NCBI GenBank assembly: GCA_032622095.1
Contig: CP136061.1
Coordinates: forward strand, 260,370,077 to 260,434,076
Origin: Siphonodentalium dalli
Lineage: Eukaryota; Mollusca; Scaphopoda; Gadilida; Siphonodentaliidae
Length of the DNA: 64,000 bases
Reading direction: 5' to 3'
Under the pieces are notes generated by a model. The model made no database searches. It had not been told where the DNA came from and saw only the letters and a list, made by a program, of their open reading frames with translations. Positions within the stretch are counted from its first letter, which is position 1. Every line of letters begins with the position of its first letter. Made by a program: the position numbers and the translations under genes. Shown here piece by piece: positions 36,474 to 47,170 of the stretch.

Positions 36474-37647
36474 TCGATGTAGATCCTCTATATCATAGTT
36501 TATTACCCTTTCCTCGCTCTGGTCATCAACTCGAAACCACGTGATTAATCATGCACTGTGTAGAGTGTAAAATTTCAAACTGATGTTCCAGATATGAACT
36601 TTCCAACTGTTGAATATGTTCACCTAAGATAGGGTGAGACATCCCAAATTAATTTCGTCACGCCCCTGTTTCCATTCCAGGACATATGGGTAGTCGGGCG
36701 TTGGAGATGATCGCTACTGTTTGGGTTATTAACTTATTAGTACCCCACGGCGTATTTTCTCGATAATGGCTTGTATACTCCCTGTATAGCAGGAGTGGTA
36801 CTTAATGGCTCAATAATATGGTTGCAGTCTCCCTGGTTACAATGGACCAACATTATACAATTGAGAGAATCCAGCCCGATTTGTCTTCAATGTAATACAG
36901 AGCGTTTCCGGTATGTATGTTCCGGTTATGGTGAGAATAAAGAGCGTTTTGTGCGGCAAACGGGGAAAAAAATGGATAATTGATATGAGTTTTGCATATT
37001 TTAGTCGGGTATATATATTTTTTTTAACTGCATATCTTAAAATAAATATACATAGGGATCGGGGCACAAGTTATTGAACGTATAAGTTGTCCCTGGTGCA
37101 ATCATATGACATATACATATATCGTTTATAGCACAAAGTGGTTAAAGGGTCAGTTGAATAGACACATTTAAAGTGACGTGAAACACTCCAGCAGGGTGAT
37201 GAAGTATTAGTAGAGAATAATCTTGCTCAAATTAGTTATTTTTACAAATATTATATCCAAGTTGACAACACAGTCAATCTGATCTAATGCAGTGACTCTC
37301 AATGGCGAAATCGTTAGTTTATCGACATTAGAGACCTTTCGCAAAATCACTATTACGATTACGGATAGGATATATTGTCATAGTAAGTTCGACACCATCA
37401 CAACTTACACACCACACGATGGTTAATTGGTGAGATGGCATATGCCCCACTATATTCAGTTACCCATACATTTGATGTAAAATGTAATGTGTGTCTCTTT
37501 CAGATAACATGTTGTAATTGGTGTGTTATACACCACACGGATAGTGTTAAAGCGTTCACAAACAGGACCGGTGGTACATCATTGACACATCTGCACATAA
37601 TTAAACTGCGTTGGGTATATCTCGTCTCCCATAAGAACCCCTGTGTG
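36474..37647. other. Intergenic stretch with hAT scraps
   Basis: 36588-36670 resembles the hAT right-end region (GGTGAGACATCCC, GTCACGCCCCTG). An ATAAAGAGCGTT motif lies at 36937. No gene recognised. Confidence 0.45.
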
Positions 37648-37651
37648 TTAA

Positions 37652-38043
37652 CCCTTTACCCAACAAACCGGCCAAAACCGGCCAAATAAAGCTTCAACAG
37701 CCTAAAATATATTGGGTCTGTCTCAATAAAACCATACAAATATGGATATCATTGGAACCGGCTCATTGACCACATTGTGATGGTTATAGTTATGCCCTGT
37801 GCCAATGCATTCTCTTATATATGCGAGTCGACCATTGGTCGCCTCGCATATATAAGAGAATGCATTGGCCTAAAAATAATATTTTTTAAACACTTTTAAA
37901 AAAAAATTCTTACATTCTTTAACAATTTTATAATTTTTAATGTGTTAAGCCAATGCATTCTCTTATATATGCGAGGCGACCTATGGTCGACTCGCATATA
38001 CAAGAGAATGCATTGGCACAGGGCCCTTCTGTTGGGTAAAGTG
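37652..38043. mobile_element. TTAA-flanked composite MITE, copy 2
   Basis: TTAA at 37648-37651 and 38044-38047. Left end CCCTTTACCCAACA, right end TGTTGGGTAAAGTG with one change. It carries palindromes at 37801-37869 and 37949-38017 in the same positions as copy 1. Confidence 0.85.
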
Positions 38044-38047
38044 TTAA

Positions 38048-38609
38048 GGTCGATTTTGTTTGCCGTATACTGGCATGATAGTGTCCATATCCGTAATCGT
38101 AATTGTAAGTTTGCGAACGATCTCTATTAGTTGCGAACTTACGTTCCGAATCGAGAAGTAAATATCTACAATTGAGCGTAGTTCAGACGATGTTTTAGAT
38201 GGAATGGTACGGTCGATTTGCTTGAGATTTTCAGCGCTGTTGGTACATAGTTCTAGTATCATATAGCACCTAGATTCACGCACCCCGAACGAGTACATAA
38301 TATATCTTTAAAGAAGTAAGTTTCGGTGTTTTTCTCAGCATGGATCAATACGGATAGTTTCCTCTTAGTCTAATCCGGATATGGTAACAAATAAAGAGCG
38401 TTTATCTAATGGAAAACAGGTGAGCATTGTTGAATCCGTTTTTAATAAAGCCCACAGATCGTGTAACTAATATTTTATCCACCTCTTTTCAAATTACGTA
38501 GACATAATTTTGAGATTTTAGGGGCCAATAACAACTACATGTTTGTATAGACCTAGTTATACATGTACATGTATGGTTATGTGACTTTTGACTCGCATAA
38601 GGGAATCAA
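38048..38609. other. Intergenic stretch, nothing recognised
   Basis: It contains GGATATGGTAACAAATAAAG, continuing AGCGTT, at 38377-38402, the motif shared with other elements. No gene seen. Confidence 0.45.
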
Positions 38610-39235
38610 TGACGTGACGACTGCATGTATGTTTGGTTGTGCCCCCACCCACAACTCTGACCAAACTTTCCAACAGTTTAAATAGTCAGACGAACATGTA
38701 ACTTGAATGTGTTCTAGTCGGTTTTATATCCCAACCAGGATTTAGTGCAAAATGTGTTTTTTTTTTTACCAAAATCTAACTTTTCATTGTGATCAGTTGG
38801 AAATTTCCAACTTTAGGGGCAACATTTTGGTCTACTTCAAGGGGGTGGTTGAAAAATACCGACAGCAAACTTCATATGAATCCTCGGTGTGACATCTCGA
38901 CTGGTACCTACCATTTTCCCGAATTCTGCAAAAACATGGCTGCAAGCCGGCGCAGCCATATTTTATTTTTCTCTTTATATGACTTACTCCATATTACAGG
39001 TCACATTACTCATCCAATCGTCACCAAACTTCATATGGATCTCTGGGGTGACCTCAAGATATGAGCCTCCATTTTTTCCTGCAAATTTGTTTTAAAAAAC
39101 ATGGCCGCCAGCAACCATCTTGGATTTCAAATGTGAATCCATCAGCACAACCTACAGCCCACATTTATTGGAAAATTGCTTTAAAACTTTGGTTGGGTGG
39201 TTGAAAAATACCGACCGCAGACGCTCAAAATACGT
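38610..39235. repeat. Probable interspersed repeat
   Basis: GGTGGTTGAAAAATACCGAC occurs at both 38843 and 39197, and blocks such as AAACTTCATATG and GGTGTGACATCTC/GGGGTGACCTCAAG are duplicated inside. The TTGGAAATTTCCAAC palindrome of the hAT elements is also present, as is CGTCCCTG at the right edge. Confidence 0.45.
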
Positions 39236-40385
39236 CCCTGAATGTGAATATGTATGTTGCTGCATCCCCTTATACGTGTAAGTTATGTTGTGACAGTCAG
39301 GTGTTATAATCATTAACATTCGAATCATGTTATTTACCATCTCATTGTGCGGCATAAACCTCTTAAATCTGTCAGCGGCTATTCAGCCCACCCTTAAACT
39401 CTTTCTTCTTATTGTAATGCACTGGCCGACGTGCTGTGGATGCGTTCCGATTAGGACGACAAGTGTGAAGAATTTTCTAAACAAGTGAGCATCCCCGAAC
39501 CAAAGCATCCCCGAACCAAAGCATGACAATTATGTCACCTGTGATAAAGTTATGTTGAACACGTACTAGGCATTCAATAAACGCTGGCTAAGTACTCGTG
39601 GTTGGTATGACAGCATATATAGCCACTGATGCGATTGCCGGATTTCAAATATATAGAGCGCAAAGATAAAGGCTTTCCAAACAGACATATAAAGGGGATC
39701 TAGTATAGGTGGGTGTCATATAAAAAGGTGGACTAAAGAGTTGAGGGCTAGAAGCTCATGAGTTGGAAAATCGACGCACGTGGTTAGTTTGAATTCGTCC
39801 GAATATTCGATTTTTCGAATAGGTTCATTCATATTAAGTAATAACTAGTTCGGCAAAAAACGTTTCGAGTCCTACTGCTCGACTGTTTATCATATATACG
39901 CATACGCAGGCACTCTGAACAATATATACACGTGTAATTTAAAAATACACATGTAATGATGTTGAATAAATTTTACGTCAGATACATGTATGCACGCAGC
40001 CTATATAACAATCAACACCAGATTTAATTTGGCATTGCATCCGAGACGTATCCAACGTACGCGCTCATTCTCAACCGATCCCCTTCTCCACACACTATGC
40101 ATGGCTGTATTCTCAACCGATCCCCTTCTCCACATATGGATGGACGCAAAGTAATCTGTAATATATTTCGCTGTAGTCACGAAACTTCGCGGATACCGAC
40201 GGAACAGTGTTCATATGTGGCATATACCTGCGTTTCGTCTGTACCCGCGTGCGGGGTTATCTTCTCCGCGCCCACAATTAAGGGGTTGGTCAGGACCAGC
40301 AGAACAATGGCGTTATTTTCGTACTTTAACAACAGAAACTATGTATGTTCCATCGCGATGATTTATTAGACTCATATCAACCCTA
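39236..40385. other. Intergenic stretch, small duplication only
   Basis: ATTCTCAACCGATCCCCTTC is repeated 36 bp apart near 40070-40135. No gene recognised. Confidence 0.45.
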
Positions 40386-40868
40386 CCCTTCAATGACGGA
40401 ATTGAATACCCTGTGCCAGTGCATTATCATATATATCCGAGCCTGCCATAGGAAGTATACCGCATATGCACGTAAGAGCATATTTGGCTTACACGGTCAA
40501 AGTTAATATTGTTGGGCCAATGTATTCTCTTACGGGAGACTCGCATATGTATCAATATTGTTAGGGATTGTTTTTACCCTGTGCCAATGCATTCTCTTAT
40601 ATATGCGAGTCGACCATAGGTCGCCTCGCATATATAAGAGAATGCATTGGCCTAACAATTTTTTACAATTTTAATAATTTTTTCTTGTATTCTTTAACAA
40701 TTTTATAATTTCACCCATACAGATCCCCATACAAACGTGAGCAGACGACACTCTTCTATATGCTTCTATATATGTGTGGGGCTCCCTGCAGGGTAATGGA
40801 TGTTTTTTTATATAAGATAATGCATTGGCATTGGGTTGTCGAAAAAAATCAGGAAACTCATGACAGGG
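40386..40868. mobile_element. Family B element carrying a family A copy
   Basis: The right end GAAACTCATGACAGGG is followed by TTAA (40869-40872) and preceded by GTCGAAAAAAATCAGG, the family B signature. The left part (from 40386) has CCCTTCAATGACGG and a decayed palindrome pair. A family A left arm starts CCCTGTGCC at 40577, with a perfect 69-bp palindrome at 40583-40651 and the GAGCAGACGACACTC stem. Its right palindrome is reduced to a half near 40806-40834. Confidence 0.65.
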
Positions 40869-41259
40869 TTAATGAATAAGTTGTCTGTTTCTTGAATGAA
40901 GTACATTCACTATATACATTGGAAACTGAGTGACTGAGTGCTGCTTCACATGCATTGTACTGTTTCTCTTTGAACACGACTTACAACAAATCATTACGCC
41001 ACACGTCTTATTTGTCGCTCTATCCTCGTCTGCATGCAGAACATAGTAGCGTATCGGGCAGTTAGTGGGAACTATAGTACAACTGCGACCACAAAGTGAA
41101 CGTTCATACACTCGCAAAATTGCAATATTGACAGGTATTCTATAGCAGGAATTTCGGTATCTAAAGCTGGTATGTTAGAGAACCCGAAATGGAAAATTAT
41201 TATACAATACATCTGTACCACAGCTAACTACACTGGAAGCACACACTGACTATATATAT

Positions 41260-41485
41260 AGTTCCACTGGTGGCGATGCTATCGACATGTGCCTGTAGTT
41301 AGCATGCAATCATCTCGCAAGAATCAAGCATACGTGTATTTTAATGCAGCGAGTCAATAACCCACAGTGAGCCCCACAGAGCAGTGAGCAGACGACACTC
41401 ATCAGTACATTAATCTATTTGTTTGGGGATACATATGGGGTGTATTTTAATGCAGCGAGTCAGTAGCACCGTTACATGTGAAACT
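41260..41485. mobile_element. Small MITE (AGTTCCAC family), copy 1
   Basis: Ends AGTTCCACTGGTGGCGATGC and AGCACCGTTACATGTGAAACT are imperfect inverted repeats. Related copies lie at 43482-43620 and 63240-63505. The interior also has a tandem echo of TATTTTAATGCAGCGAGTCA. Non-coding. Confidence 0.6.
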
Positions 41486-41667
41486 ACCGAAATATTACTT
41501 CTGATATCCTTAGCTCAGGTAAATATGCATTTTATATTCTCATACCACATGGTTTTATCTGGGAATAATATAACAGTCTAATATAAAGTCCAAGATTTTA
41601 TATGAGAACATGCCTGCCAAACTTGTCGTGCAAACTTGACAGTGTATGAACGTACCCTAATGCGAAG

Positions 41668-41735
41668 GCCCATACTACATGAAGACCCATACTACATGAA
41701 GGCCCATACTACATGAAGACCCATACTGCATAATG
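41668..41735. repeat. 17-bp repeat, four copies
   Basis: CCCATACTACATGAAGA is repeated four times with A/G alternation at the last base. A short local expansion. Confidence 0.85.
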
Positions 41736-42014
41736 GGCTTAGGTTCTGCTGCAATGTTGTACTGTTCGCTCTATACGCCTCATTGATGGGAAACTTCGTC
41801 ACTGGTTGAACACGACGTAGAGAAACCCATTACATCACAGACTGGCCTCACATCTTATGTGTTGCTCGGTGGTTGTCTTTGGGGAAATAGCAGCGTCTGG
41901 GCCACTGAGTGGACACCGAGCCCCCAGTACAGTACCGACTGTCGTAGCGTCCCGTTATACCCCAGCCGCTGTGTAATTACTGGATATTAACCGCACACAA
42001 ATTACTAGTATTAC

Positions 42015-42310
42015 ACTGCAACCACGCGCGAATGCGCGGCGCGGTCTAAACATAACAACGCGGGTGATTGAAATGTTTAAAAAAAACTATCGCACGCCAA
42101 ATTGTGATTGACGTGTGGGAGGGGCTTAACGGACATTTGTCCAATGGCTGTTATCGCGCTTACCTTTCATTAAAACTTATCTGACAGTGATACTTTTTAC
42201 CAACTTCGACTTGATCCGTTTAGCGCTACACACGAGGGATTATTATTCTGTGAATAAACGGTGTAAATAAACAATTATGTGATATGTGAAGATTCTGAAA
42301 ATACGTCACA
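42015..42310 (+). promoter_or_regulatory. Probable promoter and 5' UTR of the Reeler gene
   Basis: The only CpG-dense patch near the exon is CCACGCGCGAATGCGCGGCG at about 42021-42040. It is followed by a GC-box-like GGGAGGGGC (42117) and CCAAT (42140). No clear TATA box is seen, which fits a CpG-type promoter. The last 20 bases before the ATG include an in-frame TGA 15 bases upstream, so the frame does not extend further. Confidence 0.4.
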
Positions 42311-42524
42311 ATGAGAAGAAGACATAAGGATCAAATGGAATTATTTTTCGTGTTTATTTTCACTTTTTTCGTTGGAATTATTAACTGTAAATCTGCATTG
42401 GATATATGTCACAGAAAACCTATACATACCACCGCTCCTAAGGCTCATGGAGCCGGGGAATTCTGGATAAAAATTCACGGACTACCCTCTGTGGATAAAT
42501 ATGTTCCGGGAGAAACCTACACAG
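42311..42524 (+). CDS. First coding exon of a Reeler-domain secreted protein, F-spondin-like
   Basis: Seen: 71 codons plus one base, ending ACACAG before GTAAGT, a consensus 5' splice site with phase 1. The ATG has A at -3 and an in-frame stop upstream. Residues 9-26 (MELFFVFIFTFFVGIINC) form a signal-peptide hydrophobic core after a basic RRRHK start. The mature part contains ICHRKP, then GEFWIKIHGLPS and YVPGETYTG, the conserved cysteine, central strand and PGxTY motif of Reeler domains. Known: F-spondins are extracellular-matrix proteins with Reeler, spondin and thrombospondin type 1 domains, acting in axon guidance and cell adhesion. Inferred: this is exon 1 of spondin-1 or a similar Reeler protein. 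The Reeler domain is cut at about its first third and no continuing exon was recognised downstream. Other Reeler families (ferric-chelate reductase-like, defence protein) fit less well but cannot be excluded. Confidence 0.78.
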
Positions 42525-42702
42525 GTAAGTTACAAAAACAAGATTTTATAAATGAATTTATGTCCAGGTGAATATTGTACATGACTACATGTCGCTTCCA
42601 CCGTGAAGTGTCGTACCCGTATATAATATAGTTTGGAATGACTACTGTAATTAGTTACCCCGGGTTTCTGGAAATAATCTGATTATAGAGTATACATCAT
42701 TT

Positions 42703-42907
42703 ACAGTAATGCCCAAAGTAATTGACCACTTTACCACAGGAGAAATATGGGTTATTTTTCAGGATTTAGTCGGAAAATGGCTTATTGCCATTCATCGGGG
42801 AGAGCTTTCCGATGAATGACAACAAGCCATACTTCCGACTAAATCCTGAAAAATTACCCATAATTCTCCTGCGGTTAAGTGGTCAATTACTTTGGGCATT
42901 ACTGCAC
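42703..42907. repeat. Intronic foldback with about 100-bp arms
   Basis: Left arm from CAGTAATGCCCAAAGTAATT (42704) and right arm ending AATTACTTTGGGCATTACTG (42903) are about 90 percent complementary around a short loop near GGAGAGCTTTCC. It lies about 180 bp inside the presumed first intron. In the left arm one frame starts MPKVIDHFTTGEIWVIFQDL, loosely like the N-terminal helix-turn-helix of Tc1/mariner-type transposases. That reading is tentative. Confidence 0.85.
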
Positions 42908-42931
42908 GTTCTATATCGACGGCTATTTGTG

Positions 42932-43045
42932 TTAATCCTTCAATGGCTGGAGTTTCCTGATATTTTGCGAAAACCATATGTCCATGTGTTCTCTTATATA
43001 TGCGAGATTCCCATTTAGGGAGCCTCGCATATATAAGAGAATATA
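42932..43045. mobile_element. Family B transposon remnant
   Basis: TTAA at 42932-42935 is followed by TCCTTCAATGGCTGGAGTTT and TTTTGCGAAAACC, the family B left end. Then comes a palindrome (about 42987-43045) with 27-bp-type arms but a different centre (ATTCCCATTTAGGGAG). No matching right end was identified. Confidence 0.6.
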
Positions 43046-43481
43046 TCGTCCTGATGGTATTTACCTTAATTGACATTGTAAGCCATTGCATTATCTTATA
43101 AATGTCAGGCTCCATATTTATAGTGTTGGTCACATTTGTGCATTTCCTGGCTATTGACGCCTGTGGGCGAGACATTAACACACCCTAATTGGGTATTAAA
43201 CTCGTTGGAAACACTGAACTGCTGCTGTGTCGAACAAAGTATATGGATGATTAGCAGGATCAGTGTATTTATATACTGATTGGTGGTACCTTTATCGTCG
43301 CCTCATGTTCACACAAGGAAATTCACACTTATATACGGATGCATTCATACCCTCGGAAGTGTGCATGTATGTTTTGAAGGCATTTCGTCGTCGAAAACGA
43401 CATCGTGCCTGAATATGATCCGAAACATGCATATACAATGCATCTGTACAACAACATACTACGTGAGAATAAAATATATGT

Positions 43482-43620
43482 AGTTCCACCTGTAGCGATG
43501 CTACCGAAATTTGCCTGTAAACAGCATGTAATTATATATCTCGTAAGAATCAGTCATACAGGTATACATATAATTATTTGAAGGCGAATGTCACACAGAA
43601 GCACCGTTACACGTGGAACT
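43482..43620. mobile_element. Small MITE (AGTTCCAC family), copy 2
   Basis: Ends AGTTCCACCTGTAGCGATGC and GCACCGTTACACGTGGAACT are good inverted repeats. The flanking TACATCTGTACCACA-like sequence is also shared with copy 1, so the true repeat may be longer. Confidence 0.62.
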
Positions 43621-44483
43621 GCAAACATTTACTTCTCATGTCGTTAACTTTGGTAACGGTGCACTTTATATGCAGGTTAGAGTTAATAGTTTGCCACCAT
43701 GTAGTTGTTTATGGCGAAATGACTGTAACCCGACGAGTCCCTTAATGTTCCCTAATTCTGAACCAGTCTCCACCACTAATAACAACGTACCATGCGCAAA
43801 CTCCTGATATCTGCTTTTCCTCACATTATTTCCTACGTCCGATGCTATTCTACAAGAGCCTGGTCGATGTCACCAACCGACTAAAACTCAGAGTGAACAT
43901 ATATCGATTTTTGACCGACGGTCTCTGGCACAATTGCGGATGAAGATGGATAACTCTAAATTTTGTGAAATTTTATACCATATATAGTTGACAGTGGTTA
44001 GCATTATTGTGTTGTAATTAATCGCCCAAAGTTTGGTCTGCAGCTCATCGTTGCAATTTGTTAAACGCTTTGCCACAGCTTATGGAATAATTCAAGGTTT
44101 ATGTAGCTTCATACACCAATGTTTGTTGTGTCATTGGTTTAACCCCCTTTTACCAAATAATCATTGACGAGTAGTTGTCTTAGTAAGTTTTCTGATACAT
44201 AATTTAAACAAACGACCATAAATAACTTATTATATGAACTTTTTCCACCGATTAATAGCAATCCTGCATTTGTATTATTTGTCCGTATATATGTCTGCCG
44301 TCTGTTCATTGTCTCTTGAAACCCCTCCAAATCAATGATAAACCATTCCAATATATACTTGTATGACTGGGCGGGAAAATGCATTTAGTTAATACAGATC
44401 TACGCCCAAAACGTTGATGACCAATACAGTTATGTGAGATACATGTATATATGCACTATAACGGCCAAATCTTTTAATCCACA
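43621..44483. other. Intergenic or intronic stretch, nothing recognised
   Basis: Downstream of the Reeler exon on its strand. No exon-like block was recognised. Confidence 0.45.
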
Positions 44484-45125
44484 CATTAAATCCCGTAAAC
44501 TTTTACCCAATACAATGGTGCATATAGCACCACGCGAACGATGTGGGAATTTTACTCAATGTTGAGCAATGTTTTTACTCAACGCAGGGTAACAATTTAC
44601 CCAATATTAATTTACGGGTTCAAAAAATATCCCATCGCAGAAGGGAAATTAATATTGGGTAAATTGTTACCGTGCATTAACCCTTTACCCAACAGAACGG
44701 CCCTGTGCCAATACATTCTCTTATATATGCGAGTCGACCATAGGTCGCCTCGCATATATAAGAGAATGCATTGGCTTAACACATTAAAAAAGTGTTAAAA
44801 AAAGATTTTTTTTAGGCCAATGCATTCTCTTATATATGCGAGGCGACCTATGGTCGACTCGCATATATAAGAGAATGCATTGGCACAGGGCCTAACTGTA
44901 ACTATCACAATGTGGTCAAGGAGCCGGTTCCAATGATATCCATATGTGTATGGTTTTATTGAGACAGCCCGAAGATATTTTAGGCTGTTGAAGCTTTATT
45001 TGGCCGGTTTTGGCTGGTTTGTTGGGTAAAGGGATAAGTAAAAATATTGCTCAACATTGGGTAAAAGTTACCTAACATTCGCTTGGTGCTATATACACCA
45101 TGTTGTTGGGTAAAATTTAGAGTGC
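44484..45125. mobile_element. Outer MITE split by a TTAA element
   Basis: Arms of about 90-100 bp at 44484-44580 and 45036-45125 are inverted copies. Shared blocks are TTTTACCCAA, ATGGTGTATATAGCACCA-like, and CAATGTTGAGCAATATTTTTAC-like. The TTAA-type composite element at 44681-45033 sits inside, giving a three-level nest. Confidence 0.7.
44681..45033. mobile_element. TTAA-flanked composite MITE, copy 3, inverted
   Basis: Left flank TTAA (44677-44680) and right flank ATAA (45034-45037, one change). Ends CCCTTTACCCAACA and TTTGTTGGGTAAAGGG. Relative to copies 1 and 2 it is reversed. Palindromes lie at 44707-44775 and 44816-44884, and CCCTGTGCC again sits 6 bp from the CCCTTTACCCAACAGAA end. 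Confidence 0.85.
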
Positions 45126-45550
45126 ATGCAATCTGTCAACGGTCAGTTCTGGCATGCATATACATGTAACCGCCTATTTAAACATAAAGAAATTGCATTT
45201 CCGTGAGAGATATATACATAGCATGACCATACTCCTAGGGTTATCTGCTACATTGAAATGAAATATAAACCATGCGCCTATTTGGCGCGGATGGCTCTAA
45301 CTATACGACATATTGGCACGTTGTCAGCCCCTAATGAAGGAATCCGTAATCCCGCCTGGAACTGTCAACAGGTATATTGATGCCGTGGCCCATCTGCGTC
45401 TCACTGATAAAACTTAACGAGCAGACGACCAGGATCAAACCAGATTAAGCTGATCGGTCATAACGTCTGGCGAACTCGTGATCCACTCTCTCCGATATCG
45501 ATCTACATATAGTGCTCGTATATCACGCAACAGTGGGGTACCAGACCGAG
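45126..45550. other. Intergenic or intronic stretch, nothing recognised
   Basis: No supported feature. Confidence 0.4.
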
Positions 45551-46073
45551 CCTGCGAATAGTGTGTCTGTCATTGGCAGAATGAGGTTCACAGAGGGTGG
45601 ATTTAGTGACGATATCCCACACGGCGAGCTAGCGTCACCAAAATTCACCCTCTGGGGACCTCATTCTGCATGGCCTCACATGTTATGGAAGACATAGACT
45701 CAGATTGAAGTTCCCAAATGGTGAATATTGTGATGTACACACATTGGGAACCTCATTCTGCTTAGGCCTCAACTGATATGGAAGATATAGGGTCATATTT
45801 AATTTTCATAGTTGAAGTTGGTGATGTGCACCTATTACTCAATTCGATTATGCATTTTATCTTCTGCAAATTAGGAGATATAGAAACTTAAAATGTAGCT
45901 AACAACAATGTTAATTTGAGACTATAGCGTATAGATACTTCCCAGAAGATTAGGCCTAAGCAAAATTAGGTCACCAGAGGGTGAATTTGGTGATGCTAGT
46001 CCACGGGATAACATCGCCAAATTCACCCTCTTGAGACCTCATTCTGCAAATTACAGACCCACTATTTGCAGAC
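45551..46073. mobile_element. Palindromic MITE (AATGAGGT family), copy 1
   Basis: Left end CCTGCGAATAGTGTGTCTGT, then CATTGGCAGAATGAGGT. The right end is its inverse (ACCTCATTCTGCAAAT, then CCACTATTTGCAGAC). The interior repeats CAGAGGGTGAATTTxGTGA blocks in both orientations. Related elements are at 60574-60813 and 60877-61323. Confidence 0.72.
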
Positions 46074-46325
46074 TTGTATATACCAGACCAATAGATCAGA
46101 CTCGTAACGCAGTTTGAAACCGATCGGTCATACGTATCACCGGGTCTTCGTGAGAGGTCCCTGGATTGGTTCGAGGTCTGTCCCGATCAATTCGTATAAC
46201 ACAAGCCCAAACTCACGTAGCTACTGGGGGCGTATTGTCTGGTTGGAAATGGTCGGCATTTCACACATGGTTGCCCTTTAGATTAATGTCCTCTTTCCGT
46301 TTCATCACCTCAAGGTCCTCCATAT

Positions 46326-46702
46326 CAGGGGTGCCGGAAGAGGGGGGGCAGAGGGGGCAGCTGACCCTCTTGCCCTTGACCAAGGGGGGCGAGCGGGGGC
46401 AGGACTTGCCCTTTTTCTGGAGACAGAAAATGCTTTTTGTGTGTTTTATCTCGTGTTTTTATAGCAAAATGTGACTTTTTTTGGTCCAAATACCACCAAT
46501 TTCACAAGGAATATTAATTTTTTGTCAATTTTATCACAAAATGGCCATACAAACCGACAAATACTTTAAAATATGGATTTTTGCCACAATGAATTTATGG
46601 CTATTTTCCCGAGTTTGCGGAGAAAATGCCCTTTTTTGCGGAACAGTGCCCTTTTTGTAGGCTCTGCCCCCCCCCTGCCCTTGGATGCTTCCGGCGCCCC
46701 TG
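46326..46702. mobile_element. hAT-like MITE with perfect target duplication
   Basis: Ends CAGGGGTGCCGGAAG and CTTCCGGCGCCCCTG are inverted repeats, and CTCCATAT stands on both sides (46318-46325, 46703-46710). The 377-bp element is G-rich at the left, with runs such as GGGGGGGCAGAGGGGGCAG, and non-coding. Confidence 0.92.
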
Positions 46703-46794
46703 CTCCATATCATATTTTGGATATCATTTCGTCGACAGGATTGGTTGGTTTAGCTCTGAAATCATATGTCTCCAAGGATAATAACCCTTCCATG

Positions 46795-47170
46795 ACTGGA
46801 GATTTCTGACAGTTCGTGAAAACCCTGTGCCAATGCATTCTCTTATATATGCGAGTCGACCATAGGTCGCCTCGCATATATAAGAGAATGCATTGGCCTA
46901 ACAATTGTTTACAATTTTAATAATTTTTTCTTGTATTCTTTAACAATTATATAATTTCACCCATACAGAGCCCCAGACAAACATGAGCAGATGACACTCT
47001 TCTATATGCTTCTACATATGTGTGGGGCTCCCTGCAGGGTAATGGATGTTTTTTATTTTATGTCCTAAAAATTGTAAGAAACATTTATTTAAAAAAAATG
47101 ATAAAAAATTGTTAGGCCAATGCATTCTCTTATATGTGCGAGGCGACCTATGAGAATGCATTGGCACAGG
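46795..47170. mobile_element. Family B left end joined to a family A copy
   Basis: ATAA at 46791-46794 is followed by CCCTTCCATGACTGGAG (family B). Then CCCTGTGCC at 46823 begins a family A copy with a full 69-bp palindrome (46829-46897), the GAGCCCC stem, and a right palindrome shortened to 50 bp (47116-47165). No family B right end follows. Confidence 0.75.

Noticed and set aside
45512-45697. 61-codon frame as a peptide gene
   Set aside because: It lies across the left arm of the AATGAGGT-family MITE.
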